NCBI GenBank assembly: GCA_004154925.1
Contig: QJNS01000167.1
Span: 108,398-172,397, forward strand
DNA from: Monosporascus cannonballus
Lineage: Eukaryota > Ascomycota > Sordariomycetes > Xylariales
Length of the DNA stretch: 64,000 nucleotides
Direction of reading: 5' to 3'
Position numbers and translations under genes: made by a program
Shown: piece after piece, positions 10,488 to 22,784 of the stretch
Layout: every line of letters begins with the position of its first letter
Numbering within the stretch: position 1 is the stretch's first letter
Notes under the pieces: model-generated
The model's input: only the letters and a program-made list of their open reading frames with translations
What the model was told of the DNA's origin: nothing
The model's database searches: none

Positions 10488-13400
10488 ACTTGCACGACTC
10501 CGTCGGTCGGGTCTGGTATGATTGGGCGATAATATGGGATATAAGGAAGAGGCGGCAAGTCTCGTGGTTCATGAGATATGTCGGTGGCTTGCGATGTTGT
10601 CGAATAGACCCAGTCTAGCGATATATTCGGTAGTGCTATGAATGTAGGTGACCTGATGGCATTCAGACTCCGCAGCGGAGACAATAGACTTGAATAGCGC
10701 CCGATTCGATCTCTACTTCGGGCTGAGAGCGCAAGGGGCCAATTTTCGCCACCGGGTGTCGTCGGGAACTCGATGGGGTATATGGGTGAGATTGGCCTCG
10801 TATATGTATTAACGAAGAGCCGTTGCGAATCCGCAGGGGGAAGAGCGAAAGTTCCTTGGCTAAGGAAAAATATGGAAGTGGAAAGCCGGTCAATATATGA
10901 CAATAGGCGTAAGTGAATGGTCGATCAGTGGATGTAACACATGTTGTAGGTATTGTCGATAGTACTGGGAGTCGGACAGGCCCGCCACCTGAAGGGTTCT
11001 GGGTTGCTTGACACCTGGGTTTCCTGTGATGATAAGCCGGAGGCGACGATAACAACCAAGTATGTGTATATGTGGTGTGGTAACAGGACAGTTCGACGAT
11101 TGATGTTGGATGTGGGGAATTGACCCAGGATCGACGGACAAGTACGAAGGGGAAGCAAGATGCCCTTCCGTCCTTCCTGAGCGCCGATAGTGGCAGACGA
11201 TCTAGTACTGGACAGAGCCCGGACTACCGTGATTGCCGTATTGCAGATACCTAATTCTGTGAGGTAAACCCTGGGGAGCTTGCCGAAGCTTGTGTAGTTC
11301 CAGTCGGTGGGTAGCTTTCTTTGCCCCTTCAATGTTCCCTTTAGCTTCGGCCCCCTCTTATTCCCGGAATCGGGGTTGAGCTGGCGACTACAACTCGAAA
11401 AACGACGGAAAAGAATATCCTGGGTAGTGCACCAAAGTGGTGAGGTGGTCCTACAAGAACGCAGACATTATCGCAGATAGCTGCGAATACAATTGCGAGC
11501 AATGCGATGCCCGAACGAGGACATCCAAGTCGCGGACGTCGATGAAGTAATGTAAGCCAAGGGATACAGAAGGTGGGGGGAGAAATGCAGGACATCAGGA
11601 TATGGGACATAAGCGATCAATATTTGTTGTTATGGCCAGAGGTGGAACGAGCTTTTGCTTTAAGCTTTGACCCTAAGCTAATAGAGTAAGCAGCTTGATA
11701 GGTAGAATTTAGCGTCGATAGCCCGCCAGGACTGATAGGATAGCTCTTCATAGGCCGCTTTTCTACGCAGGTGAGTAATTTGGTGGGCCCGTTACGTGGT
11801 CGAACTCCTTAAGCCCTGCAAGTTACTTAACTTGATTATGTACATATGAGGTGTCGTGGCAACACAAGATGTCGCCCATACTTGGCACAATGGCTTCGGT
11901 TTTCAAGTATCAACGAGGATAATAAGACTAGAACTCATGATTATGGGTGTGTGGTTCCCTTTACCACCTGAGCATCCCACTTCCTATGGGGGCTCCGATA
12001 ATAATGTTCGATGGGAGTCATGAGGTACCATGCCCAGAAACCGTTCCCGTTTTATGATTCGCCCACCTTAGCTTCTTATGAAGTCCCTGTCTATCGAGAC
12101 TAATCAATGGCTCGAGACATAATAAATTTTAACATCCAGAGTCGCTTCTCTCCCGGGTGATAACAATGACTTGATCACATTCGTATATTCACTGACTGCG
12201 GCAAATGCGGCAGCCGTAGGCGAGAATCCTGACTGACCCTCCTTTAGAAAGGGTACATCTGTCAGGTTGCTGGCCGTGGCAGGTGTTAAAGACCTGACTA
12301 GGACAGACTACGATTCTCAAGCCGTCTCCAATCCAAGTGAGGATATAGCAGATAAGCACCTGCAGTCTGTCAGATCCTCAGAAGGGTCTGTGTAATCCTA
12401 ACGAGTGGGGAACAGGGTACTTGCCCAAGTAAGGCATAAGCATGTAATGCCGTGGATTAGTTCTACTTCTCCTTTTCCTCATCACGGCATCAGGTGGTAC
12501 AACACGGGTTTTCTATCGATATAGACGAGGTTACCTATATCTACTAATGCCAGCTCTCAACGCAGAGAACACAATTTGTAAGGTGGAAAGAGGCCCGTGC
12601 AAGGCCACTTCAACTACTTACCCCTCCCTCAATTACCCATGAGACTTGACCCTGGTAGGGATAATGATTGTTGACAGGCCTCCCTACATGTTGCAATTAG
12701 GCAGTCCGAACTACAAGGGAAATAGTTACTATATTAGTAGGGTTCAGTCATATGTCCAAATACTATGTATCACAGAGTTGCGTAGAAACCTTCTACCCTA
12801 GCATCAACACAGTCCTCCCCAGCTTTCACAGGTATTCTCTTGAAGCATACATCGACAGCACCCATACTCACCGGAAGCATGAGTACGTATAGACATGGGC
12901 ACACCTCTCAGTCTTTGGAGGGTTCAACTACCTGAGTATTAATCTACTTGCCCAGTTTTACATTGACGAAACGCTGTTATTTAACTGTCAAGTCAGCGAA
13001 ATGTCTAACAGTCTCCGTTCGCTTGCAAAGGCTGGTTACTGTGTAACTTGGAAGTTAAAGAATATACAGATTCAAAAGCCATATGTACCGCCACCTGCTT
13101 GAATTCTGATGCAAGACTTATGTGTTAGCGGGCAACTTCACGAGCAGGCAAATGCCGCAAACTACCTTGCCAGTCTCAACCACGCCGCTCTGCGGGTTCA
13201 CAAGTCCATGTACAGTACCAAATAGAAACTACCTTAAGCTACTGATTTCATCCAGCTGCTGAAGGCAAGCCAGCGAGGCCTCTATGATGAGCCACCACGA
13301 AGAATTCAAGTGGTTTATTGCGTAATGGCCTGCACATGCGTCGCAGACGGGTTCTCTTTCCGCGTTCCTTGTCACCCTTCTTCACAAGTAGGAAAAAGTC

Positions 13401-14036
13401 AAGAACTCCAATCTGGAAGGCAGACTTTGCATACGGTGAGTTATCACGAGCACCTCTAGTCGTATAACGTAGAAATAACTGATATCCTCACTTAGTTTGG
13501 CAAATGTGGGCAAGGGGTGACACTTCAAAGCTGCCATTTCTTTCTACTGGATTTAATCACCACCCGCAAAAGTATGTGCCTGCACTTTCGAATTGTTCGA
13601 CGGATACTTTCCTAGGGCTTCTATAAGAAACAAGGCAGTAATGAGCTGTAATTACATATAGTCGTCATACCTCAAGTTGGAGACATCTACGGTTGCCTGA
13701 CGCAAATCCGACACGGATGAGGTCAGAACAAAATAACTCTCCCTTCAATCTATAACGCACCTGCCTTCAAACAACCAAATAAGCAAGCAAACATCAATCA
13801 GCAACTGCCTATGTGAATTTTGTGGATTCCCATCTTTTTAAAGGCTGAACTCGCCAACTTTTCTTCTTCAACCAGAACCCCTCAACTGCAATCAAGCCAG
13901 ACACTCTCCACACCCCAGGGTCCTTCACGCTTCACTTTACAGAACATATCTCTCGCTCCTCGTCAGAATCCGCATTCTCTTCGGTCAAGCATATCACATC
14001 AGAAGCTACCTTTTCTTCCGTTCATCAGACGCAAAG
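10488..14036. other. Long intergenic region, no gene recognised
   Basis: The first kilobase is probably the SIP5 promoter and 5'-UTR; minus-strand frames of up to 153 codons there overlap one another and match nothing. From about 11611 to 13819 no frame of 60 codons occurs on either strand, which is unusual for this window. I found no tRNA, snRNA or transposon ends in it. The last 200 bases are pyrimidine-rich and likely belong to the SMP gene's promoter and leader. Confidence 0.45.
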
Positions 14037-14620
14037 ATGGTTTCCCACGCTCTCGACGGCCCCACCATCTCCAACATCACCAGCAAGGAGAAGGAGATCA
14101 CCGGCGAGGCAAGACCTGTCAAAGGCGGCCCTACAGCTCAGGCCCAGAAGCACACTGGCGAGGCAATCACCGACGCCACCGTCTCGGCTATTGCTGGCGG
14201 TGAGCGTGCCATCACCCACGAGGACGCCCGGCGCGCGGATGGACCTACCGCATTTGTCGAGAGCCTAGCCTCCGGCCAAGAAGCACCTGCTACTACCGTG
14301 AGTTATTTCTGCAATCTGAGCTGTCCCACCCTCACCGGAAACCTAGGTCTAACGTCTCATCACAGACCCAACACACTGGAAAGCTTGATGATAGCACCAT
14401 CTCGGCAATTGCAGAGGCTGAGAAGCGTATCACTGGCCAGGATGATCTTGTCGAGGGTGGCCCCACTGCCCAAGCCCAGGAGCACGCTGGAGAGCCGATC
14501 AACAGAGCCAGCCTCCACGACATCACCGAGGGTGAGAAGACTATCACCCACGAGGTCAGTGCTGTCAAGGGTGGCCCTACTGCGATAACCCAGGGCGAGC
14601 TCAGTAAGAGCCGCAACTGA
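14037..14620 (+). CDS. Seed-maturation (SMP)/LEA-type stress protein, two exons
   Basis: Exons 14037-14297 and 14366-14620 are separated by a 68-bp intron (GTGAGT...CACAG) and encode 171 residues. The protein is built from repeated SMP units of the type GGPTAQAQ-x-H-x-GE-x-I followed by an ITxGE(K/R)xIT element. Clear copies start near residues 30 and 114, with an additional degenerate GGPTAITQGE at the C-terminus. There is no signal peptide, no membrane segment and no cysteine cluster. The composition is hydrophilic and alanine/glycine-rich, as expected for a largely disordered late-embryogenesis-abundant protein. Plant SMP proteins accumulate in desiccating seeds; fungal relatives are usually hypothetical, and a role in desiccation tolerance or in conidia is an inference. 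It stands alone between two gene-poor stretches. Confidence 0.85.
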
Positions 14621-15264
14621 GCTGCGCAAGCTTAGGGGGTACCCTAGACTGCGGATCGCAGGCAAGCATCACGATTCTATGGACTGTGATGGAGGATTGA
14701 TTGAGGTTATTCGAGTATATCATACCTCTCCAGCCGGTCAGCTTTTGATTCGAGAGTCGATGGCATCTCCCCTTGAGACCATGGCGATGAGATGACAAAG
14801 GGTTTTGGTACCTGTATGGTTAGATCTGAACACAATTGAGTGATTTCCACAGACCATCCTTTACCGGTAACCGGATATCTGTTCACGCGTATGCGCCCTA
14901 CCGACTGATTGGCTTTGTTACTACGAAGTGACCATGTTTCGCCCTAACCGAAGCCGGCTTATGCACGTAACATCATATTGATAGTGTTGGAACCCATCTC
15001 CGCAAGCACGATTAGGCTAACTAGGGACAGGGACACTGTCTAACTAACATCAAAGCTCTCCCGAAACGTCCACCATAAGGGGTTCGTGCTACCTATGTTA
15101 CACTTGCCCACAAAATGTCGGCTCCCTTTTGACTATCCCTTCACCACCGTCACTACTGAACTCCTCGGCCTCCCCATCCCGGCAACTCAGCTATCACACC
15201 ATCACAGGCAACGTCTGAGCAGAATAGTCGCACCCGTTGACCGACCCGATCAGATCTGGGCCGA
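14621..15264. other. Intergenic region
   Basis: Nothing recognisable apart from the probable 3'-UTR of the SMP gene. The short frames in this stretch match no family I know. Confidence 0.45.
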
Positions 15265-15825
15265 TCAATGCAAGCACTCTATCTTGGCGAGGATGACCTG
15301 AAGGCTGCCACCATCGGTCCGCTTGCTCTGCACCCCGCTATGGGTGTCGCCTGTATGGCAACTTCCCGAGTACGTGCACGGCGATGTTGGCGACCTCATC
15401 GCAGGAGAGCTCACCGAACACCGGGCCCCGCCTTGACGAACCAGATGCTCGCGTCCTCCGAGCAGCTGACTCGGTGGCAGTAGTTCGGCGCGCTGGTGCG
15501 AGTGCCCCCTTCTCCCGCAGCTGCGAGATCGCCGTCTCCGCGTAATCGTACCCGTCATTCAGGACCCGCCTAGGAAGCGTTCGGTCGACTGTACCGTTTA
15601 CAGGAGGGCGACTTTGTTAGACTGCCTGATTTGGTGCTGTTGCTGCTGCTGTGCTTTCCTGTGGGCGGACTTTTGGTGGATGCAATAGTGGCTAGGGGCA
15701 CAAATGCGATGTGATATAGAGGAGGGGGGGGGGGGGGGGGGGCAACCCCCCNNNNNNNNNNNNNNNNNNNNNNNNNNNNNNNNNNNNNNNNNNNNNNNNN
15801 NNNNNNNNNNNNNNNNNNNNNNNNN

Positions 15826-15863
<38 letters not shown>

Positions 15864-16193
15864 GACGCACGATGCATGGTTACTTATCGGAAAGCCTGTA
15901 CGTTAAGTTCTGATCGCTCGCCCATCACGGATAAGCTGTTCTCGAGCAGCACGTTGTCTATGACTCCTAGTGGCTAGGAGACGTCCTGCTCAATGGCTAG
16001 CGCTTTCGGGCAAGTCACGAGGGAGATTCCCTCGCACATCTCGGAAGTGCCTGTGAGGATCATGTCGGTACCGTCAATGACCTTTAGCCTCGGCAGGTCA
16101 CAGGGGGGATGGCGCAACTTTCGAGGGCGAGACCAGAGGGGTGGCGGCCGCCATGGCTGCGAGCGTCGAGACGATGAGTGGAGTGAAACGCAT
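15265..16193 (-). pseudogene. Broken small secreted protein gene, interrupted by assembly gap
   Basis: An ATG at 16193 opens a textbook signal peptide (MRFTPLIVSTLAAMAAATPL) that stops after 31 codons. Further down the minus strand, past the gap, coding-like fragments lie in different frames. One reads LNDGYDYAETAISQLREKG (about 15495-15565). Another reads YCHRVSCSEDASIWF (about 15445-15490). A third ends GSLQVILAKIEC near 15270. The RVSCS...(I)W pattern resembles a family of Cys-containing small secreted proteins common in ascomycetes. The pieces cannot be joined without frame changes, so either the gene has decayed or the sequence around the homopolymer gap is faulty. No product should be assumed. 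Confidence 0.35.
15752..15825. other. Assembly gap (74 N) inside a G/C homopolymer
   Basis: A run of about 19 G (15724-15742), then CAACCCCCC, precedes the Ns, and an uninterrupted run of 36 C (15826-15861) follows. Homopolymers of opposite sense facing a gap suggest a sequencing or assembly artefact; proline- and glycine-rich frames called across it are meaningless. Confidence 0.95.
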
Positions 16194-16820
16194 GGTGTCC
16201 GGTGGGCATAGGGGATTCCGTGAGTGAGTATTCCATTCTGATTGCTGTTGAATTATTCTGTTCACCCACATGCGTTTAGGAGTGCTAGCTACGAAGATGC
16301 TGAGTGTAAGTGGTAGGAGAGAGTCGGTCAATCCGGATATAGAGATGAGAGGTACGTTTAAAGGGAAACATATAAGGTTCTGTTATCTCACTGGCCTCCT
16401 ATTAAGACTGACGGCTATTTCTGTAACGTCATAGTAAAAGCTTGCGTTATCTCCTTAATTTGATTCGAAGGCTTGTGGATATTCGATAGTCTATTATCCC
16501 TAGGCTATCCTCGACCCACCTGAGCATATCTATCTCCTACCTAGCTGACAAACCCCCCCTACCAAGATACCAAAGCCCTTGCTCAGGGCGAGGCTGAAAG
16601 GGAGAGAGGGAACAAGCAGATGAAACTGTAATCCAGCAGGACAGCCAGACTTGCCCCAAGCTCTCCCAATTCGCCTCCCGATTCTAACATAACTGAGACT
16701 AGAATGCTGGGTTCTGTCTTACAAGGAGGATGAGTGACTCTCTGCCATGTTCGGCGCTCATGATAGGCAGCACTGTCGGTAAGCCGGGAGACTCGATGGA
16801 TATCGCGGAGGGAATGGTGG
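16194..16820. other. Intergenic region
   Basis: Probable promoter of the broken secreted-protein gene, reading leftward. No gene or element is recognised. Confidence 0.4.
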
Positions 16821-17180
16821 TAGGGGTTGCAATGGGTAGCCTGGGTGACGTCTTTATTTTTAAGTACCTACCTACCGATAGGTGGTTGATACTATTATTA
16901 ACCAGTTATTTTATAATAAAATGTTCGAATTCTTATACGGTCGTAAAATATTTTAATTATATACAGCATTATATAAAACTATATATTTACTGCATGATCT
17001 TTACGACCAAATTATACGTTAAATAGTACGCGGATTAGTACGTTGCTGAAAAATACCTTCGATGCCGGTAGTTAACCATCGGTGGGTTAAGTACCGAAAC
17101 AAAATTACGGGGAAAATGTTTCGGGGTGGGTAGCAGTGGGTAAAAAGTTTAGCGTGGGTTCATGGTTAGCGCAAACCCTA
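16821..17180 (+). mobile_element. Short hAT-like non-autonomous element relic
   Basis: About 360 bp bounded by TAGGGGTTGC on the left and GCAAACCCTA on the right, a 10-bp terminal inverted repeat with one mismatch. GGGTAG-type subterminal motifs lie inside both ends and the centre is strongly AT-rich with no coding capacity. The GTACGC-GATT-GTACGTT block is shared with the element at 3726. The flanking 8-mers (aatggtgg and gccctgct) do not match, so the ends may be slightly misplaced or the duplication may have decayed. Confidence 0.45.
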
Positions 17181-20100
17181 GCCCTGCTACGTACCACGAA
17201 TTCAACCCGTCATCACTGAGCATTCAGACCTGGGAGTCCCGCCTGGGCCATACTACACGAGAATAGTTAAGCCGGGCCTGTTGGAACTTGATGGTTAGTT
17301 ACGAGAGAGAATAGCCTCACACACAGAGAAGCATAGTGCGCCTTGGCCCCACGGCCCTTTTCTAACAAGGTTACGCCGTAAAGAACGAATGGTTCGGTAG
17401 ATGAAAGGGGGAACGTGAAAAAGAAATAAAATGAAAATATAAAAACCCTTCACAAAATATGCTCGTGCGCGGGAACGCAGGGCTCCGTGTGCTCAAAATG
17501 AGGACGAGACAAGACGGGAAGTCTTCCTATTTGTGCAGTATCTAGCTAACTACCTTCAGTGTGTGTGGGTTTCTAGCCCAATATCTCATCCTGGGTTGAA
17601 ATCAATCACTGGGGACCACCTACATGCCTCCTCAGCTTGGAATTGTATTTAGAGTGGTATCTATCGACCACCATTTTGAACAAGGTTTGAGGCTGCGATG
17701 ATAGTAGCTTTCTTTTTTTCCCCTCAGACCTGAGGCAGTAATCTGTAAGGGGGATGGATTCGCGATCTCCTCCTTAGGCTGCGGTAGTGGCTTGAGTTCG
17801 CGCTATTGTTAGAACATCGCCGCACGGTAGATAGATGAAACAGATGGGAGGCAGCGAGGCTTAATTTTGCAGTCGTGCGGGATATGTGAATGTGTTCCAT
17901 GCACGACGCCTACCGGTGTCCATGGCAGTTCCAAATTTCTTTCCGCAAAGTTCAAAGTGAAGGCACGTGCACAGGTTTTGCCTGGACAATAAGTCAAGCA
18001 GAGGGATGAAGCGGCACGGCCCATTGCCAAAGAGGCGAAACAGCCACCTTGAAAGATCCAGGGCCATGGATACCCCGGCAATCTATATAGGTATCGCCGA
18101 GCAAAGGGATCGGCAGCTGGTAAAGTGTACCAAATAGGAACCTAAGGAGTGGAATGCCGCATTATCTTTGATCCAAGCTAATGCAGGCTAATGGGCCGAT
18201 TGCCCCACTTCCCCGGACCGAATAATTTTCTTTCCCACTTCCCCGGAAGGAATGGTTTTCCTTCTATTTTTGTTCATGGTGTTTTTATGCATCCACCCAC
18301 TTACCTAATTCCAGTATATCTTTCAGATTTACATATAATCCTTGGAATTAGACTGCATTTACCTGCGTTGGCCGGCATTAGCTTGGAACAATTGCGCGAG
18401 AAAGGACGGTAAGTCCTTGAAGCGAACAAAAGTTATTCCCAACCGTTGGTTGGGCCCTTCACTACAGGTGCTGTCTTGAGGGAATGTTGATCGGAGACAC
18501 TGCCTAGAATTCAAATCCGCTTACTACACAGACATGGCCCATTTAGTCTGATCTATTAGTCGCTCGGTGCAACGAGCTATTGCACAAACACAGTGCTACA
18601 TCCATGGTGTTCCGTAGTCTCTCGAACTGGGCTTGACATTTCCCACGTAGTATTGCGATACGACGAGGAGTCTGGTCCATATTTTGGCTAGAATTGAATC
18701 GAACAATCTTTGGGGATGCATTCTGAGCCAAGTAGATTTCCGGGTGTAATTGGACTGTCGAATTACTGTGAAACGGTGCAGGTTTGAGAATTCCATAGGT
18801 TGGAGTCTCGGCTAGGTGTGAGCTCCCTATTACTAATCATAATATTGCTCAACCATTCAAGCGGAGAGCGCCATTAGACGTACTATGCACAGCCAACTAC
18901 GAAAGGACGGCTCCAAGGAGATTTCTATCATGCTCCCTTAGAGCCGGGATCTTTCGCTCATGTTGGGCTCTGAGCAGTGGGACTACAATACCGCAATAAA
19001 TCGTGAAATTGACAGAACGCCAATGTCTGCCAAGAAAAGCTATATGCAACGGATTGTACTTAACGCCTAGGGCTATCCGTTTTTCTGAAAGAGTGGGCCA
19101 GATGTTTCTATAGCATAACGAATAAAGGGAAAAAGAAACAATTGTTCGGTCTGGGGAACCTAGCTGGTGGAGTATCTTCGCCAGCATTAGCTTTCCGTCA
19201 ATTTCACGAGGATCATTTTCCCTCCCGCATCCACCTCAGCCCGAATCAAGCTTCCCTCCAGATCCACCCTCGACCCCGGGTTTCTTGGCCCACGGTTGTC
19301 ACCCAAAGCCTGCATACAAACCCCACAACATAGACATGGGGTCTAGGGAGGCACGGTAAATCCGATGGAACCTAAATTTCACGGAGATATATCGATATAG
19401 GCGATCCAACTTTGGAGAAGGGAGCCAGACGTAGCGACAGGACCGAAAGAATAACTGAAAAACAAAAAGCTTACGGATCGACCCAGTGGCTGAAGTGTGT
19501 GGAATTTACTACCCTGCCAAGGAGTACGGGGTCCGGCTTTCGAAACGTGGATTGCCCGTCAATGAAGTTGCCAGTGTGCTCCTAGGATCCGGCATTTGGA
19601 TTGGGCTTGGCACTGCAGAGAAGCTTAGATCGAAGCTCAAGATGTGAGATGTGAAGGCCTAATCCCCACACCTCCCAATTATTATTATTCGATATGACAC
19701 CCCGGATACCGCGGCCAGGATCTTAGTCTGGGCAAGGCGAGAGGTGCGACTGGTCAATGGCTCTCCACACAAAAGCGACGTTGGTAAATACAGCTAAAAC
19801 GGGTATAGATCAACGCTGACGGTGGTGGAAAGAACGTTCAACCGCCCGGAGATTTTTGATCACACGGCCCGAGCCCTAACAAAATAAGCCTTCAGGCTAT
19901 TATGCTGCAGGTTTGAAAACGTCCAGGCCCTAAGCAAACCCGAGGCTTCCGGTCAACCGGTCGCGTCATCACCCTCACCGGCGCCAATTAACCGCTCGAT
20001 GCTATGTTCTATATCCATATATATATATATACAGCTTGACAGGTTTGGGATGTCGCGATGAAATGACTCAGTCACTGTTCCTAAAGAAGAATTTTGGCCG

Positions 20101-20259
20101 GTCCAAATTATTTTCTCTATGCTTTTGCCATCACCCATGGATTTTATTTTTTTAATCTCTTTTCAGTTGTCCTCAAAGTAACCAAGACGTCGATGAGGTA
20201 GCAGCGAAACAGACGAAACAAGATTTTGGAAACGCGCATCCACATATCAACAGAGAATC
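17181..20259. other. Intergenic region, no gene recognised
   Basis: Only frames of 60-96 codons occur, for example minus-strand frames ending near 17809 and 18897, and none matches a family. A short direct repeat of CCCACTTCCCCGGA lies at about 18204 and 18236. An (AT) run is at about 20015-20030. The last 150 bases are the likely promoter of the MFS gene. Confidence 0.45.
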
Positions 20260-22167
20260 ATGGACACCCACACCTCCCCCTCCGAGCAGTCGAAACACGT
20301 CTCCGGCGATTTTTCCGGAAACGTCTTCCTGATATCCTCCGGCGGCGAAATCCTCAAGTTACCCATGCCGAGTCCCTCCCCGCGCGATCCTCTCAACTGG
20401 AGTTGCAAGCGGCGAGCTGCCGCGTGCGCATGCTTGATGGCGTTTTCGGCGGTCTCCATGTACGCGATTCAGGTAACGAGTATTTTGTACGATTTTGTTT
20501 TTCGTACGTTCTCGTCAACGGTAAGCATTTATGGCCCCGAATCCCCCATTTAGCATTCTAGTGCTTCGTATCGTCATCCTTGGTTGAGAGTTCTGGCAGT
20601 ATGATAACAGTTTTGTTTTCGTTGTTCAACAGGAATCGGACATGCAGAGGTTAGTCTCGACGCCGACTCTGCTTCTGGGGGTCGGTGCATTTGTCTGGGT
20701 CCCCTTGTCGTTGGCGTTGGGACGACGACCTGTCTTCCTCCTTGGAAGCTTGACTTTGAGTGTGGGGACGACGATTGCAGCGTGCGCACAGAGCTTCACC
20801 ACTCTTCTGGCCGGCTTGTGCCTTACAGGCTTTGCCGCTGGGGTTACCTGTAGCTTGGTACGTATGTTGATATTCTCCCGATGACACGACCTCTTTTCTA
20901 GGAAGCTCTACAGGAGACTTGAGAAAAGACAGGGCACGTGAGACAAGAATCCTTAATTGATCCAAGCTAACGAAAACTGTCACGTGCAACCTAGCTATTG
21001 CTAATTGTCATCGACATGACATATATCAACGAAAGACCGCGACATCTTGCCATGTTCTGGGCTATTCCTTCATCTCTGACACTTCTCTCGCTCTGCCTCA
21101 CGTCGGTCGCTCTGCCTCACCTCTCGTCCTTCCGTGGCATATTCCTCGTGTGCACCATAATCAGTGCATCTATAGCCACCTTATCTCTCTTCTTCCTTCG
21201 CGAGTCGTTTTTCATCCGCCCGGCTGTTGCCTACGATGGCCGGGTTCTCGTCCAGAGCTCGACGGAGAAGGTAAAGCTGTACGAACCATGGCAATACTGC
21301 GAGGCCGGGGGGGACGACCTGGAGCAAGAGCGCCTTGAAGTCCGACACAAGCAAATTCCGCCCTGGATGTCGTGGATGCGAATGCCACGCCCCTTCGGCG
21401 CGAGCTGGAAGTCTATGCTAGCATGCTACCCCCAGGTTCTGCTGTGCGTTTGCAACCCGCTTATCTTCTGGGTTGCGGCTATGAACGCGATAAACTTTGG
21501 CGGCATGCTGTTTGTGGGGAGCACCGTTTCTAGCGTCCTTGCCCGTCCTCCCTACTCGCTGTCGGACCAGCTCCGAGGCCTCGTGAACGGGAGCGCTGCC
21601 GTCGGTGCACTGATAGCCTGGCCGCTCACGGTCAGCCTGGGAACCCCAATCGTTCAGAAGTTAACGATCCGTGCCGGCGGCGTCAGGTATGCCGAAAACT
21701 ACCTCATCTTCTACTTGCTGCCTATCCTGGCCGGCATCGCGAGCATCGTTCTGTACGGGCTGACGGTGGCGTACGAGTGGCACTTCTCCGTTGCTTGCCT
21801 CGCCTATGGTCTGAACAGCTTCAGCAACATCGGCATGGGGCTTGCGAACACTCTGTGGGTCACGGAGGCCTTCCCCCGGTGGGCCGCCGCAGCACTCATA
21901 GCCGTCGGCGGGGTGAGCTACATGGCGAGTTTTGGTATTTCTTTCACCATCCCCTCGTGGGTGCATACGGAGGGTTTCGCCAAGACGAGCATTGAGATGG
22001 GGGCTCTGCTGCTGCTTGCCGGTCTCGTGGCTGTTCCTGCGACGCTTTGGGGCAAGTCCCTGAGGCAAGCGATTCATGGAAGATGGAGCCTTTACGAAGG
22101 AGGAGCATTGAGGCCTCATGGGAAGAGGAAAGAGGAGAAAAAGGTAGATGAGGAAGTGGAGTGGTAG
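20260..22167 (+). CDS. MFS drug/solute porter, three exons
   Basis: Exons 20260-20520, 20633-20857 and 20995-22167 join in phase 0 to encode 552 residues. The cytosolic N-terminus carries the PRDPLNWS motif typical of fungal DHA1-type porters, followed by the first membrane helix. Exon 2 holds the loop LALGRRPVFL, the motif-A region between helices 2 and 3. Exon 3 begins with the conserved DMTYINERPR segment of this subfamily, then the remaining helices and a basic, Lys/Glu-rich cytosolic tail. About twelve hydrophobic segments are visible. It is a plasma-membrane proton-coupled exporter or uptake porter by family; the substrate is unknown. The splice pattern was chosen because it keeps the conserved sequence continuous. 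A small membrane protein gene follows on the same strand. Confidence 0.87.
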
Positions 22168-22784
22168 GAGAGGGATGGTTTTCACTCATTCGTTGTTTGT
22201 CTTAGTTTTGGAGTTGAATTTGAGAGCCCAGGCGATGCGGATAGAGTAGATTATATTTGAAAAAGTTAGCCCGTATATTTTCTATAGAAGCACGAATCGA
22301 GTTCTGTTAGATCAGGCTTTTCTATCCTAATTTGTCAACCTGTCTTTATAAAATATGCTCCTAGATACAAAGTCTTCAATGTTAAAGAGCCATTTTCAGC
22401 TCATGCAAGACTTTCGAGTTCTCTGAGCAACCTGGATCAGACCATATCAAAATCACTATAACCAGAGAGGAGCTTCTCTTCGAGCGGAGGAAAACATTAC
22501 CGCAACACCAACTTTATATGGCAGGAAAGGCACTTCTAGCCTTCCCGATACTTTTGGGAAGCTCAATTAGGCGGTGCCACGATGATTTTCATCCTAATAA
22601 CAAGCCCCGAGCCGAGTCCAAGTTGAAATACCCCTTTCGTGCTCTTTGCGGCACCTGCCGCCGACACGCCTGCCCCAACTCTGAAAACCGTGGTGAACTT
22701 CTCACACCCCGCCAAGTTTACAGTTACTTGATATTGCGAGGGCGGCCTTGCATCTATGACCCGTGTAACGTAAACCGTTGAAAT
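22168..22784. other. Intergenic region
   Basis: Contains the 3'-UTR of the MFS gene. An ATG-initiated 87-codon frame at 22518 matches nothing and is probably noise. Confidence 0.45.

Noticed and set aside
10442..11332. Several minus-strand frames of 80-153 codons upstream of SIP5
   Set aside because: Mutually overlapping, no recognisable domains, and located where promoter and 5'-UTR are expected.
15570..15913. Glycine- and proline-rich frames over the N run
   Set aside because: Produced by G/C homopolymers and Ns; assembly artefact and not protein.
21661..22185. 174-codon minus-strand frame
   Set aside because: Shadow of MFS exon 3; composition reflects the GC-rich opposite strand.
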